Shown here: positions 24,967-34,414 of the stretch, one piece after another | Layout of the letters: every line of letters starts with the position of its first letter | How positions within the stretch are numbered: position 1 is the stretch's first letter | Assembly (NCBI RefSeq): GCF_003253565.1 | Contig: NZ_QKUF01000011.1 | Location: 1-64,000, forward strand | Direction of reading: 5' to 3' | Origin: Thermosporothrix hazakensis | Lineage (GTDB): Bacteria; Chloroflexota; Ktedonobacteria; Ktedonobacterales; Ktedonobacteraceae | DNA: 64,000 bases | Notes under the pieces: generated by a model | Seen by the model: only the letters and a program-made list of their open reading frames with translations | What the model was told of the DNA's origin: nothing | Database searches by the model: none | Program-made: the position numbers and the translations under genes

Positions 24967-26193
24967 CTACAAGGAGAGCGGTTGTGTTCTCAGTGTAAGG
25001 GGCTGAAGCTTGATCGTTGCCTGCCGGGCAAGCTGTGTCTGCCGAACAGCCGCTTGTGCCGCGAGAATGGCCCGGGTGCCACTTGCTTGAAGGAGCAGGA
25101 GGTCAGACACGAGCAGGGTGAGCAGCAATGAACCAGTGATAAGGAGCGCGAAGGTGACGAGAAAGCCCATGTGAAGCGGTAGCAAGCAATATGCCAGGAT
25201 CACAACAAGCGGAAAGTGAACCAGATACCACGGGAACGAGGCTTTACAGCTATACTGCAAAAAGCTGTTCGACCGGTTAAGGAAGCGGTCTCCGAGTGCC
25301 AGGGTCATCAGAAGGCTACACCAGAGCGTCAGGCCGCACAGGCTGCGGAAGAGCATATAGCCAGGTGTATACGCGGTCTGTACCTGGGCCCCACCCAGTT
25401 TCCACAGACAGATCAGCGCTATGCTGCCAGCTACGGTGAGGCCTGTTGTGAGCAATTCTGTCTTCTGGATCATCTGTCGGGGGCGTGGGCTGGCGAACAG
25501 GATAAATCCATACATATAGTAGAGTGTCCACGAAAGAGCATCAGTCAGGCTACAATATTGCGGGAAGGCGGTGCGCAGGCCACATTCGATCAAGAGCAGC
25601 GGAAGAGCCAGAGCAAACAAACCAGCAGGCGTAGTGCTCAGGTTACTTATTCGGTTTAGCCAGCGTTGTCCGGCGCCGCGCAGATACAGGCAGAGTGGAA
25701 GCGTGAGCAGCGAGAAGCCAAACAGATAAACAATGAACCAGAGATGATGAATGTAGCCGGTGATGAGGCCCAGATTTCCCCGCAGAATGTCACCCAGGAA
25801 ATACGGGTAGAAGGCAAGCAGGGAACCGTTGTACAACTGGTTGCTGATCATGTCGAAATAGGCCTGAAGCGGGACGAGCAGGACAAAGCCAATACCAAAC
25901 GGAACGAGCAGGCGCTGAAACCGTTCTTTGATGAACGCTCCGGCTGTTCTGCGTTTGAGGGCGAACCAGCTACTTGCGCCGGCCAGCAGGAAGAACAGCG
26001 CCATACTCCAATAGGTGAAGCCATTCAGGCTCAACCAGCGTACGCCGTTTCCCAGTGGAGTGCTGCCAAATGGCTTGTAGAGGTCGCCGAACATTTGAAT
26101 GCAATGAATGGACACAACTGCGAGAAAAGCGATTGCACGAAGCCAGTCAAAAAAGTAGATTCTCCCTGATGATTTTGCATTTCCGTTTTTCAT
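24967..26193 (-). CDS. acyltransferase family 3 (OpgC/OafA-like) membrane protein
   Basis: 408 residues, about ten helices. It begins with the family signature YFFDWLRAIAFLAVVSIHCIQMF, whose His is catalytic, and has FKRRTAGAFIKERFQRLLVPF-like loop sequence after the third helix. Transfers acyl groups such as acetyl or succinyl to exported sugars or lipids; the substrate is unknown. The last 25 residues are soluble. AAGGGA precedes the ATG. Divergent from an MFS transporter across a 436-bp gap. Confidence 0.88.
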   Translation of the reverse strand: MKNGNAKSSGRIYFFDWLRAIAFLAVVSIHCIQMFGDLYKPFGSTPLGNGVRWLSLNGFTYWSMALFFLLAGASSWFALKRRTAGAFIKERFQRLLVPFGIGFVLLVPLQAYFDMISNQLYNGSLLAFYPYFLGDILRGNLGLITGYIHHLWFIVYLFGFSLLTLPLCLYLRGAGQRWLNRISNLSTTPAGLFALALPLLLIECGLRTAFPQYCSLTDALSWTLYYMYGFILFASPRPRQMIQKTELLTTGLTVAGSIALICLWKLGGAQVQTAYTPGYMLFRSLCGLTLWCSLLMTLALGDRFLNRSNSFLQYSCKASFPWYLVHFPLVVILAYCLLPLHMGFLVTFALLITGSLLLTLLVSDLLLLQASGTRAILAAQAAVRQTQLARQATIKLQPLTLRTQPLSL

Positions 26194-26629
26194 TTATATT
26201 CCCTTTATTAAGTAGTTTTTAATAGCTCTTTTTGTTGTCTATGGATGCAATGATATCAGGCAGATGCTGAGAAAGTGCGTCCAAAAAGCAGGGAAAATGT
26301 GTCCAAATTGTCACAATGTGTCGCACATAGAAACAAAGTCCGTTCCCATATCTGCGGAGGTGAGATACTCAGGATTGTGGTGCATGTATAGTGCGCATCC
26401 TATGATTTCTATTGCCTGTATCCTATAGTGGTATGAAAAAGGAGTAGACAACGTTCTTCTATCTGTCTGCTTATGGAGTAGATCTATCTCTTTCGGAGTA
26501 AAAAGCAATGCGATAAATAGCGATAAAGTGGTATGATAAAGGTATCCTCTGTAACTCACTGTAATGGGTAGGACCCTTCTTCCGCTTCTGTGGGGATGCG
26601 GGAGAAGCGGGTGCTGAAAGGAGTTACCT
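26194..26629. other. divergent regulatory region between acyltransferase and MFS genes
   Basis: An extended -10 (TGG TATGAT, 26532-26537) preceded by the direct repeat GCGATAAATA GCGATAAAG (26510-26528) probably drives the MFS gene. A leader hairpin, CCGCTTCT (26582-26589) with AGAAGCGG (26603-26610), lies just upstream of its ribosome site and has no T-tract. No reading frame supported. Confidence 0.5.
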
Positions 26630-27964
26630 ATGAATGCATGGCGCATTTTTACCTCGCTGAATCGCTCACAGCGAAACGCCTTTCTGGCGAGCTTCCTGGG
26701 TTGGACGCTTGATGCATTTGATTACTTCTTGCTCACCTTTGTTGTCATTCAGGTCTCCCATGATCTGGGCGTTTCGCCTCCAGCGATCTCGTTCACCCTG
26801 ACGTTAACATTGATGTTGCGTCCTGTAGGTGCGCTCATCTTCGGGCTGCTGGCCGAACGGTTCGGGCGCAGGCTCCCATTGATGATCGACATTGTGTTCT
26901 ATTCCTTCCTGGAATTGCTGACCGCATTTTCACCCAGTTATACATTCTTCTTCATTTTGCGTATTCTCTTTGGGATTGCGATGGGTGGTGAATGGGGCAT
27001 TGGGGCTTCGCTCGCAATGGAATCGCTGCCCAAAGAGGCGCGAGGCCTGTTTTCGGGTATTCTGCAACAGGGATACGCGGTCGGCTATCTGCTTGGGGCG
27101 CTGGTATTTGCGTTGGTCTACAATGTTTTCCCGGCTCCATTCAATACCTGGCGCGTCATGTTTGCCATCGGGGCACTTCCGGCGCTGGTTGTTGTGTTTA
27201 TCCGGCTTGGCGTGAAGGAGTCGCCTGTCTGGGAGCATCAACAGATGGTACATCGCGAGCGCGGCGTGAGTGTCTGGCAGGGCATGATCACGGCTGTCGC
27301 GCGCCGGCCCTGGCTCTTCCTGTATCTGATTATTCTTATGACTGCCTTCAACTGTTTGTCGCATGGCACGCAGGACATGTACCCGACTTTCTTGCAGGGG
27401 CAATGGAAGTATAACGTGACCCAAACGACTATTCTGACAGCCATTGCGAACTGTGGTGCGATTATTGGTGGAACGCTCTTCGGCCATTACTCGCAATTCT
27501 GGGGAAGACGGCGGGCGATTCTGGTTTCCTGTATCATTGGCGTGATCATGATCCCGCTCTGGTCCGGCCTGCTGATGATTCCCGGGCTCAACCCGCTGAT
27601 CTCGTTGCCTATAGGTGCATTCCTCTTGCAGTTTATGGTTCAAGGAGCCTGGGGAGTGGTTCCAGTCCATTTGAACGAGCTTTCGCCGACCGATGTGCGG
27701 GGCACGTTCCCGGGTTTTGCCTATCAGCTAGGCAACCTGTTTGCGTCCTGGATTGTCTTCATTGAAACGTTGATGGCCTACGATTACTTCGGAACGGCCA
27801 AGAATCCGAACTTCACGATGGCGCTGTCTATCTTCTCGCTTGGCGCGTTCCTGGCGGTCATTATTCTGGCGGCAATCGGGCGTGAGGCGCATGGCGTAGA
27901 TTTCATCGAAACGGGGGAGCGAGATGGAACACAGCTCTCGCCCGAAACTGCCCCGGGAGATTGA
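26630..27964 (+). CDS. MFS transporter, sialate/lactate:H+ symporter (SHS)-like
   Basis: 444 residues, twelve helices. LGWTLDAFDYFLLTF in helix 1 with its Asp, the loop AERFGRRLPLMI and IAMGGEWGIGASLAMESLP are typical of the SHS and aromatic-acid symporter families that take up organic acids with protons. Substrate not decidable. AAAGGAG precedes the ATG. A leader hairpin directly before the ribosome site could modulate translation. Confidence 0.88.
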   Translation: MNAWRIFTSLNRSQRNAFLASFLGWTLDAFDYFLLTFVVIQVSHDLGVSPPAISFTLTLTLMLRPVGALIFGLLAERFGRRLPLMIDIVFYSFLELLTAFSPSYTFFFILRILFGIAMGGEWGIGASLAMESLPKEARGLFSGILQQGYAVGYLLGALVFALVYNVFPAPFNTWRVMFAIGALPALVVVFIRLGVKESPVWEHQQMVHRERGVSVWQGMITAVARRPWLFLYLIILMTAFNCLSHGTQDMYPTFLQGQWKYNVTQTTILTAIANCGAIIGGTLFGHYSQFWGRRRAILVSCIIGVIMIPLWSGLLMIPGLNPLISLPIGAFLLQFMVQGAWGVVPVHLNELSPTDVRGTFPGFAYQLGNLFASWIVFIETLMAYDYFGTAKNPNFTMALSIFSLGAFLAVIILAAIGREAHGVDFIETGERDGTQLSPETAPGD

Positions 27965-28005
27965 TTGCCTGCTCTCTTTATCGAGCATGATTCCGCTCTG
28001 GAAGC

Positions 28006-28043
28006 AAGAAAGCAGTCCTGACACTCAGGGCTGCTTTCTTTTA
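28006..28043 (+). terminator. terminator of the MFS gene
   Basis: AAGAAAGCAG.CCTG pairs with CAGG.CTGCTTTCTT around ACACT (28006-28040), then TTT. A convergent gene ends at 28041. Confidence 0.85.
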
Positions 28044-28727
28044 TGCCACCTCTCGGGCTTCTGTGGCCTGTTGCCTGTCTAGCCGCTTGCGACGTGAGAG
28101 AATCAACCACTCGGCAAATAGAATATTGAGTACAAGTGCAATCCAGAAGCCGGTTTCCATTGCCTGTGCAAGCAGAAGATCAAAATGTCCCGCAAAGGTC
28201 GTGTTACGTTGCGGTAACAGGAGCAACACGCTGAACACGCTCATCACGCGTGCCATTGCCGCAACCAGCGTAATCGCATAGTTGCGAATCATCCAGGTAC
28301 GGTGATCCTGAATACGACGCTGTCGGATGGCTCTATAAGCCTGTCCAGCACTGAGGAGCCACAGAATTGCCAGAACCGCAAAGCCTGCTCGACGCTCAAA
28401 ACTGGACAGAGAAACGATGATGATAGCAACAGCGCTAATGCTGCCAAGCAGGATGCAGAGCAGGTATATGCGACCGAGCAAGCGATGCAGTTGCGGACGT
28501 CGAGCTCGCAGGCCGTTAAGGAACTGAAATGGTCCGATTATTTGTGCAACTGCAGCGAGCAGTACATGAGCGACAAGCAAGGGATAATGCAGCGGAAATG
28601 CTGGATTGAGTTCCAGGCGACTGAGCGCAGGATTGAAAAGTGCGTATGGTTCTGCAAGGAACGAAGCGGCAATAAAAGCAAAAATGGCAATAATCCACCA
28701 CCAGGCTCCAGCTTTTTTTACGGACAT
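28041..28727 (-). CDS. DUF2306 membrane protein
   Basis: 228 residues with about seven helices. HYPLLVAHVLLAAVAQIIGPFQF, RPQLHRLLGRIYLL and DHRTWMIRNYAITLVA are the His- and Arg-containing motifs of DUF2306 proteins, a family related by fold to heme-containing membrane proteins; function unknown. The upstream extension to 28868 is rejected because GAGAGGT precedes the ATG at 28727. The next gene upstream, in the same direction, is a SHOCT protein. Confidence 0.85.
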   Translation of the reverse strand: MSVKKAGAWWWIIAIFAFIAASFLAEPYALFNPALSRLELNPAFPLHYPLLVAHVLLAAVAQIIGPFQFLNGLRARRPQLHRLLGRIYLLCILLGSISAVAIIIVSLSSFERRAGFAVLAILWLLSAGQAYRAIRQRRIQDHRTWMIRNYAITLVAAMARVMSVFSVLLLLPQRNTTFAGHFDLLLAQAMETGFWIALVLNILFAEWLILSRRKRLDRQQATEAREVA

Positions 28728-28753
28728 AGATACCTCTCGATGTCTGGAATCAA

Positions 28754-28780
28754 ACGGAGAGGACAAAGCGCCCTCTCCGT
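28754..28780 (-). terminator. hairpin between SHOCT and DUF2306 genes
   Basis: On the minus strand ACGGAGAGG pairs with CCTCTCCGT, then TTTGATT. A weak terminator or processing site just after the SHOCT gene. Confidence 0.5.
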
Positions 28781-28788
28781 CCAATCTT

Positions 28789-29043
28789 CTATTCTTTGGG
28801 GTGAATTGATCCTTCAAGGCGTTCACGCATGATATCAAAGGTAGTACCATCGATTTCGCCCCGTGCATAGCGTTGCCGGAGAATTTCCAGCGCTGAAACG
28901 CGTGCTGGATGGTTCTGTTGCATGTTGAAGAATGCCGCTCGATTGCGGATGGCTGCGCGGAAGATCAGAAACCCGACAAGTCCGGCCAGGAAAAGGAACC
29001 AGATGAATGGCATAAATGCCCAGGGACCAAAACCGCAATGCAT
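28789..29043 (-). CDS. small SHOCT-domain membrane protein
   Basis: 84 residues. One helix (PFIWFLFLAGLVGFLIF, about 12-28), a linker, and a carboxy-terminal SHOCT motif: ALEILRQRYARGEIDGTTFDIMRERL. SHOCT segments are short oligomerisation modules in membrane proteins. GAGGAG precedes the ATG. Function unknown. Confidence 0.82.
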   Translation of the reverse strand: MHCGFGPWAFMPFIWFLFLAGLVGFLIFRAAIRNRAAFFNMQQNHPARVSALEILRQRYARGEIDGTTFDIMRERLEGSIHPKE

Positions 29044-29352
29044 ACAATTGCTCCTCTCTTCTATGGAGATTGACCCATACTTTTACGTATACTCATAAGC
29101 CATATATTGCTCAGCAGTGAAGTAATTGCCTGCATGATTTTGGTGAACCTTGTTTCTACTTCACCGCTGATGTGGATAGTATATGCGTAAAAAGAGGAAT
29201 TCGGATCGGTCTTCAGATGGGGATACCCCCGTCCCGAGTCGGCATTCTTCCATTTTCATCGAACATGCGACTGAAGAAGGAGCACATCCCACCTGTAGAC
29301 GGTCTTCTTCCGCTCTTCAATGCGCTATACTCAGGATGGAAAGGAGTACAGT
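29044..29352. promoter_or_regulatory. divergent regulatory region with a long inverted repeat
   Basis: TCAGCAGTGAAGTA (29111-29124) and TACTTCACCGCTGA (29157-29170) are inverted copies with one mismatch, 32 bp apart, between the leftward SHOCT gene and the rightward gene at 29353. It could be a bipartite operator, possibly of the NarL-type regulator encoded at 31353, or a long hairpin. Confidence 0.5.
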
Positions 29353-29730
29353 ATGCATCTCTGGCAGGTCATATGTCTTTGTCCGCCTGCAATGCTCCCT
29401 GACGAGCGGAGGCGCTTCCTGTCTCTGTTTGGAGCGCAGTGCGGAGATCCTTTGCATCCATCAATGGTTGACCCGGGGCTGTCTTTTCTTACGACGCTCA
29501 AGCCAGGAGAGGCGCTGAGCGTACTACAGGAGCGGCATGCGCTGATGCTTCGTTTGGGTGAGTGGCTTGAGGAGTGGCGGGCAAGACATGCCGAAGCACC
29601 TGAAATAGTGCAGGAATTGTTGCTGAACCATATTCAAATATTGCTGAATGCAGAACAAGTATGGCTTGAACACTCAATACACATGCTAAAAATGGCCCTT
29701 CTTCAAACAGATTGTACGTCTTGTTCGTAG
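29353..29730 (+). CDS. helical protein of unknown function upstream of the sensor kinase
   Basis: 125 residues, no family recognised. The start MHLWQVICLCPPAML has a CxC; the rest is helical (ALSVLQERHALMLRLGEWLEEW) and ends TDCTSCS. AAAGGAG before the ATG at 29353 sets the start over 29320. It is followed after about 70 bp by the histidine kinase in the same direction, so it may belong to the two-component unit. Confidence 0.65.
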   Translation: MHLWQVICLCPPAMLPDERRRFLSLFGAQCGDPLHPSMVDPGLSFLTTLKPGEALSVLQERHALMLRLGEWLEEWRARHAEAPEIVQELLLNHIQILLNAEQVWLEHSIHMLKMALLQTDCTSCS

Positions 29731-29799
29731 TACAAGCTAAACACTAGATACTCAATTTCACGTAGTCCTCTTGTGGAGGAATAGGGGCGGGTTACATAT

Positions 29800-31347
29800 A
29801 TGACAGGAACTTCCAGACAAAAACGGCGCGGCTGCCTGCGCCTCTCGGGCTTACGGGCGCGCATGGCGCTCTCCTATATAGTAGTGACAGTTTCGATTAT
29901 GTCGGTGCTCCTCACCATAGTGGGTGGTATCATTTTTGAGGTGCTCCATAACACCAGCGCGCTGGATTCTAAAGCCCTCTCGCGAACGGAAAAAATGGCT
30001 CGCCTCTATGCCCTTGTTGCGGCTTCTCAGGCCGATGGAGATACCCTTTCTGAGCAGAGCACATTCCAGCAAGGACAGCCCGGCTCACTGGATATTACAG
30101 CATTTGTAGATGAGTCGGATTGGGAGATGTTGAAAGAGGAGAACGAGGAGACGCCTCGTCATCGCTCATCTTACAGCCTGAGCGGCCAGATTGCTGTGAC
30201 GCTTGTATCCACCAATGGGAAAATTTTGGCCTGTTCTGATATGCAGCAGTGTACAGAAGGAAAGACTATTTCTGGAAATCCCTATGAAGCGATGATTCGC
30301 GAGGCACTTCAAGGACGTACGGTCAGCCGAATTGTGGTGACAGAAGAGGGCAGGGAACCTCGGGTTGCTCTGCCTGTGAAGCGGCTCGGGAAGGTGATCG
30401 GGGCTGTTTTTATCTCCGCGTTACCTGCCGTGCATGGGCCATTTCTGCATTTTCTCTTCTTTAGCTGGTTTGAGTTTGCGGCTGTGACGCTTCTGATTAT
30501 TACGCCTTTTGGCTTGCTGTTTGGTGTGATATCAACGCGCGGGCTGATTCGGCGCATTCAACGACTGGCTCAAGCAGCCGAGCGCTTCGCGCAGGGATAC
30601 TATCAGGAACGGCTCCAGGTGCAGCATCACGACGAACTGGGTGATCTGGAGGCCGGTTTCAACCACATGGCTGACCAGTTGGTGCAGAGCCTGGAAATTC
30701 AGCGCCGTCTGACAGAGCGAAACGCCCGTCTTGAGGAGCGGACCCATATAGCGCGTGAATTGCATGATAGCGTCAAGCAGCATCTCTTCGCTGTCTCGAT
30801 GCAACTGGGGGCAGGCCTGGCGCTGCTTGAAGAGAGCGAAAACCCGCTGCGTCGCTACCTGTTGGAAGCCGATAATCTGGCGTATCAGGCGCGCCAGGAG
30901 CTCACGGCCCTGATTAAAGCGATGCGCCCATCTGCACTACAACATCGACCATTTCTTGAGGCGTTGCGTCAATATGTGTCCTCATGGAGTCGACAACATT
31001 CTATTCCTGTAAAGATTCAACTGCCGATGAATTGTACTTTTTCACCAGAAGAGGAAGAGGCGCTGTTCAGAATTGCACAGGAGGCGCTGGCAAATGTGGC
31101 GCGGCACAGTCAAGCGACCGAGGTCAGCATGCAGCTTGCCTGTGAGAGCGAGGGCTGGTCGTTGACGTTGACAGATAACGGGCGAGGTTTTGATGCTCAA
31201 CGCACTTCTCAAGGCGTTGGACTGGCCTCGATGCGTGAGCGAATGAACGCGCTTGGCGGAATGTTAACAATTGAGAGCTCCGAGCAGCAGGGGACGACGA
31301 TCACGGCCCGGCGTATGGTCGGAGAGCGTGTGAGAAAGGATGGTTAA
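29800..31347 (+). CDS. sensor histidine kinase, NarL/DesK class (HisKA_3)
   Basis: 515 residues. Helix 1 (about 24-48), an extracellular sensor region (about 50-205) without recognised fold but with CSDMQQC, helix 2 (about 208-238), HAMP (about 240-295), then HisKA_3 with phospho-acceptor His322 in ARELHDSVKQ and a HATPase domain (NVARHSQATEVSM, DNGRGFD, GLASMRERM). Phosphorylates the response regulator encoded 5 bp downstream. The signal is unknown. Start ATG with a GGGG-rich site upstream. Confidence 0.92.
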   Translation: MTGTSRQKRRGCLRLSGLRARMALSYIVVTVSIMSVLLTIVGGIIFEVLHNTSALDSKALSRTEKMARLYALVAASQADGDTLSEQSTFQQGQPGSLDITAFVDESDWEMLKEENEETPRHRSSYSLSGQIAVTLVSTNGKILACSDMQQCTEGKTISGNPYEAMIREALQGRTVSRIVVTEEGREPRVALPVKRLGKVIGAVFISALPAVHGPFLHFLFFSWFEFAAVTLLIITPFGLLFGVISTRGLIRRIQRLAQAAERFAQGYYQERLQVQHHDELGDLEAGFNHMADQLVQSLEIQRRLTERNARLEERTHIARELHDSVKQHLFAVSMQLGAGLALLEESENPLRRYLLEADNLAYQARQELTALIKAMRPSALQHRPFLEALRQYVSSWSRQHSIPVKIQLPMNCTFSPEEEEALFRIAQEALANVARHSQATEVSMQLACESEGWSLTLTDNGRGFDAQRTSQGVGLASMRERMNALGGMLTIESSEQQGTTITARRMVGERVRKDG

Positions 31348-31352
31348 AAATA

Positions 31353-32003
31353 ATGACGAATCGTATTACGGTGCTGCTGGTCGATGATCATAGCGTTGTG
31401 CGGCAGGGCGTTCGGGCTTTTCTTGAGGTACAGAAGGATCTCCATATTGTGGGTGAGGCGTCGACCGGCGAAGAGGCTATCCGGCTGGTTCAGGATATCG
31501 TGCCGGACGTTGTGCTGATGGATCTGATGCTGCCAGGGATGAACGGCATTGAAGCAACCAGGCAGATAAAGCGGATCAGTCCCAGTACGAACGTCGTTGT
31601 CCTGACCTCGTACCACGATGATGAGGATATTTTTCCTGCATTGCGGGCCGGTGCGACATCCTACACGCTGAAAGATATTCGCTCGACCGAGCTTGCGGAG
31701 ATCATTCGCAAGGCTGCACATGGGGAATCAGTGCTGCATTCTCAGGTGGCGAACCGCGTGATTCAAGAGGTTCGCGAGGCTCGGCGTGCCGTGCCGCCTG
31801 TCTTTGTTGATCTGACCGAGCGTGAGCTTGATGTGTTACGCCTGATCGCGGAGGGGTTTTCTAACACAGCAATTGCGGAAAAACTGGTGATAAGCGAAAA
31901 AACGGTGAAAGGACATGTCAGCAATATTCTGAATAAGCTGCATATCGAAGATCGTACGCAGGCGGCGGTTCTGGCATGGCGACAGGGCTTGATGGAGCTA
32001 TAA
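31353..32003 (+). CDS. NarL/LuxR-family response regulator
   Basis: 216 residues. Receiver domain with Asp11, Asp12 and the phospho-acceptor Asp57 (VVLMDLMLPG), Thr and Lys switch residues in VVVLTSYHDD and YTLKDIR, and a carboxy-terminal LuxR HTH (LTERELDVLRLIAEG, KLVISEKTVKGHVSNIL). Partner of the adjacent kinase, spacing 5 bp. Its target may be the inverted repeat at 29111-29170, an inference. Confidence 0.94.
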   Translation: MTNRITVLLVDDHSVVRQGVRAFLEVQKDLHIVGEASTGEEAIRLVQDIVPDVVLMDLMLPGMNGIEATRQIKRISPSTNVVVLTSYHDDEDIFPALRAGATSYTLKDIRSTELAEIIRKAAHGESVLHSQVANRVIQEVREARRAVPPVFVDLTERELDVLRLIAEGFSNTAIAEKLVISEKTVKGHVSNILNKLHIEDRTQAAVLAWRQGLMEL

Positions 32004-32104
32004 AAGGCGAAATGGCCTCTATGGAATACGTGTTATTGGCTCTTGTGAACGCTCATTCTTTTCTGGTACGCTCTTCTCATCATTATGAAGAAGGGGAGAT
32101 GTAT

Positions 32105-32956
32105 ATGCTAGTTTCTCATGAGCAGAAAGAACGAGCAGAGCAGTTTCGGCGGTGGCATGTGGAGCCGCCATTGCTGGTCCTGCCGAATGCCTGGGATGTG
32201 GCAAGTGCCCGGCTGTTTGAGCAGAAGGGCTTCCGAGCGGTTGCGACGACCAGTTCAGGGGTAGCGGCGGCCTACGGCTATGCGGATGGAGAGCATATAC
32301 CGCGCGAGCTGCTCTGCGAGACGGTTGAGCGCATAACGCGAGTGCTCTCCTGTCCGCTGACAGTCGATATTGAAGCCGGGTATGGTGATTCTCTGGATGA
32401 GATCCTGCAAACAGTACAGGCTATCGTACAGGCAGGCGCTGTAGGTATCAATTTTGAGGATTCCAGCAAGCGCTTAGCAGTGGGGCTGGTGGATCCGCAG
32501 GTACAGCAGGAGCGTATTCGGGCGATTCGTGAGCTTGGTCGTTCTCTCGGGCTACATCTTGTCATCAACGCACGAGTTGATACATACGTGTCTGGCACAA
32601 TGACAGGTGAAGAGCGCTTTGAGGAGACAGTGCGGCGGGCGCGGCTCTATTATGAAGCCGGTGCGGATAGCGTCTACCCCATTTTAATGAGGGATCCTGG
32701 CGAAATAGCCCATATTGTGAAGGATTGTCCATTTCCAGTGAATATTCTTGCCAGCCCGGGAATGCCTTCGCTATCCGCTCTGGAAGCGATGGGAGTCGCA
32801 CGGGTGAGCTTTGGTGGTGAGTTGATGAAGGTTGCACTTGGGTCGCTTGCCCGGGTATCCGAGGAATTGATTCAGCAGGGAACATACGAGCAAATGAGCC
32901 TGCATATGTTGCCCAATGAACAGTTCAAGAAACTCCCGTATCCAAAAGATGTATGA
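32105..32956 (+). CDS. isocitrate lyase / PEP mutase-superfamily enzyme
   Basis: 283 residues. The barrel motifs LLVLPNAWDVASARLFEQKGF, TTSSGVAAAYGY, LTVDIEAGYGD with the Mg-binding Asp, GINFEDS and LVINARVDTYV are those of the oxaloacetate hydrolase/PEP mutase/methylisocitrate lyase-like group. The signature KKCGH of true isocitrate lyases is absent. The reaction is therefore cleavage or formation of a C-C or C-P bond next to a carboxylate, substrate unknown. AAGGGGAG before the ATG at 32105 sets the start; the frame is open from 31976, inside the regulator gene. Confidence 0.85.
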   Translation: MLVSHEQKERAEQFRRWHVEPPLLVLPNAWDVASARLFEQKGFRAVATTSSGVAAAYGYADGEHIPRELLCETVERITRVLSCPLTVDIEAGYGDSLDEILQTVQAIVQAGAVGINFEDSSKRLAVGLVDPQVQQERIRAIRELGRSLGLHLVINARVDTYVSGTMTGEERFEETVRRARLYYEAGADSVYPILMRDPGEIAHIVKDCPFPVNILASPGMPSLSALEAMGVARVSFGGELMKVALGSLARVSEELIQQGTYEQMSLHMLPNEQFKKLPYPKDV

Positions 32957-33124
32957 GAAGCCAAAAATGCTGGATATTGCTGAATGCGCCTGTAAGCAGT
33001 GTTGATGGAATGCTCGGAATATGCTACACTATACTAACCAGCTCCAAAGGTGTGGCAACGGGGGTCTACCAGGAAGTAGGCATGACGTGTTTTTGACATA
33101 TACTCAGAAAGGACAAGAACTACC

Positions 33125-33661
33125 ATGCCTGCAAATAACCGTGGGACTGTTGTTGCCGTTTGCCGTAATCCTCAGCCCGGGCTTCCGAAGCCAGTTGTAG
33201 AGTCTATTCATCTGCTAGAAGGGTGGGGTGTCGAGGGCGATTATCATGCCGGTCGCTTTGTGCGTCACCGCTTCCTTGCCCGAAAGTTCCCCACGCGGCC
33301 GAATCAACGTCAAGTCTTGCTGACCGATACCTCGATTCTTGATGATCTTGCGAGCCAGGATATCCGGCTTGCGCCGGGCATGATGGGTGAGAATCTCACG
33401 CTAGATCAGATTGCCGTGATGCAGCTCCCCGTCGGAACGCAGCTTGAGATCGGTGAGGCGCTGATTGAGATTACTGAAGTGCGCAATCCCTGCCATCAGT
33501 TGAATGGGATCGATCCGCGTCTATTGCAGGCTGTTGTGCGGAAGGATGAGGGGCGCACCCGCTTCAATGCAGGCGTCCTGGCGCGCATTCTGCGAAGCGG
33601 GTGGGTTCGTCCTGGTGATGCGGTGCGCGTTCTGACGGCTCAAGAAGCAGCAAACAACTAG
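33125..33661 (+). CDS. MOSC-domain protein
   Basis: 178 residues, a stand-alone MOSC domain. VEGDYHAGRF near the start, GENLTLDQI in the middle and the conserved Cys in RNPCHQL, which in this family carries a sulfur or molybdenum-cofactor ligand, are all present. Probable sulfur carrier or reductase component linked to molybdenum enzymes such as YiiM-like detoxification; the partner is unknown. AGAAAGGA precedes the ATG. A 6-bp hairpin (33064-33081) lies in the leader. Confidence 0.88.
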   Translation: MPANNRGTVVAVCRNPQPGLPKPVVESIHLLEGWGVEGDYHAGRFVRHRFLARKFPTRPNQRQVLLTDTSILDDLASQDIRLAPGMMGENLTLDQIAVMQLPVGTQLEIGEALIEITEVRNPCHQLNGIDPRLLQAVVRKDEGRTRFNAGVLARILRSGWVRPGDAVRVLTAQEAANN

Positions 33662-33674
33662 GTAAGGGAGTTGG

Positions 33675-33713
33675 GAGCAGCTCAGAGGGTCAACCTGTGA
33701 AGCTGCTCTTTTG
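33675..33713 (+). terminator. terminator of the MOSC gene
   Basis: GAGCAGCT (33675-33682) pairs with AGCTGCTC (33701-33708), then TTTTG. It overlaps the end of the convergent GH25 gene. Confidence 0.8.
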
Positions 33714-34414
33714 TTCCGGCAAAGGTGTTCAGATCGACACGACCCCACGATATCAGCGATATGACAACGGCTACAATATTGCCAGAATGACCAGCGAGCA
33801 CCCGTAATCTGAACAGGTAGAAATATATCACGATACCAGATGGTGTACTCATCAAAATTACCCCTGACATACTCCCTGTACCGCTCGGCATCAGTGTAGA
33901 TGATTGGCTTGATCTGGTAGTGCTCTTCTAGCAAATGCAGTAATAGTCGAAGCTCGAGCAGGGGCGCATCATGATCCTGCCCCGATACTTCGAGGTCGAT
34001 GACCGGGGGCAACATCCCCTTTTCCCGAGGAACCATACTGATAAAGTTTGCGGCTTGCTCGGCTGCGGTTCGATTCTCCCGATAGAAGTGATACGCACCT
34101 CGGAGCAGGCCGTGAGCCTTCGTTTCACGCCAGTTTGTTGCGAAGTAGGCATCCTTATAATTTTTTCCTTCGGTGGCTTTAATAAAGACAAACGAGTAGG
34201 CATTGCTTTGAGCGACTGTCTTCCAATCGACCTCTTTTTGATAGCTTGAAACGTCGAGCCCCTGAACCGGATATGCTGAAGCGAACAGGGTGTTCGGCCA
34301 GAATTTTTCGGTAAATACGGTAGTGAGCAGCGCCGCCAGTAGCGCCAGAACGAGAAAAAGTGTAATCAGTTTCCACTTCTTCGCGAGCTTTTGAAGCCTT
34401 GATTTTTTGCTCAA
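33682..34414 (-). pseudogene. GH25 lysozyme, frameshifted near its C-terminus
   Basis: About 244 residues if repaired. A signal-anchor helix (about 15-35) is followed by a GH25 muramidase domain: VQGLDVSSYQKEVDW, GAYHFYRENRTAAEQ, LPPVIDLEVSG with the catalytic Asp and Glu, and WSFWQYCSR. At a run of four G (plus-strand C 33743-33746) the frame breaks. Removing one G gives HIADIVGRVDLNTF, the expected family ending VDLN.F, and a stop at 33682. Unrepaired, the frame runs through the MOSC gene to 33521. Start is TTG with AGAGGA upstream. Confidence 0.82.

Noticed and set aside
33040..33090. GGAAGTAGG in the MOSC leader, as in glutamine riboswitches, or a molybdenum-cofactor riboswitch
   Set aside because: The other conserved parts (such as CGTTCA and GAAGGAACGC) are missing, and the bases are explained by a 6-bp hairpin.
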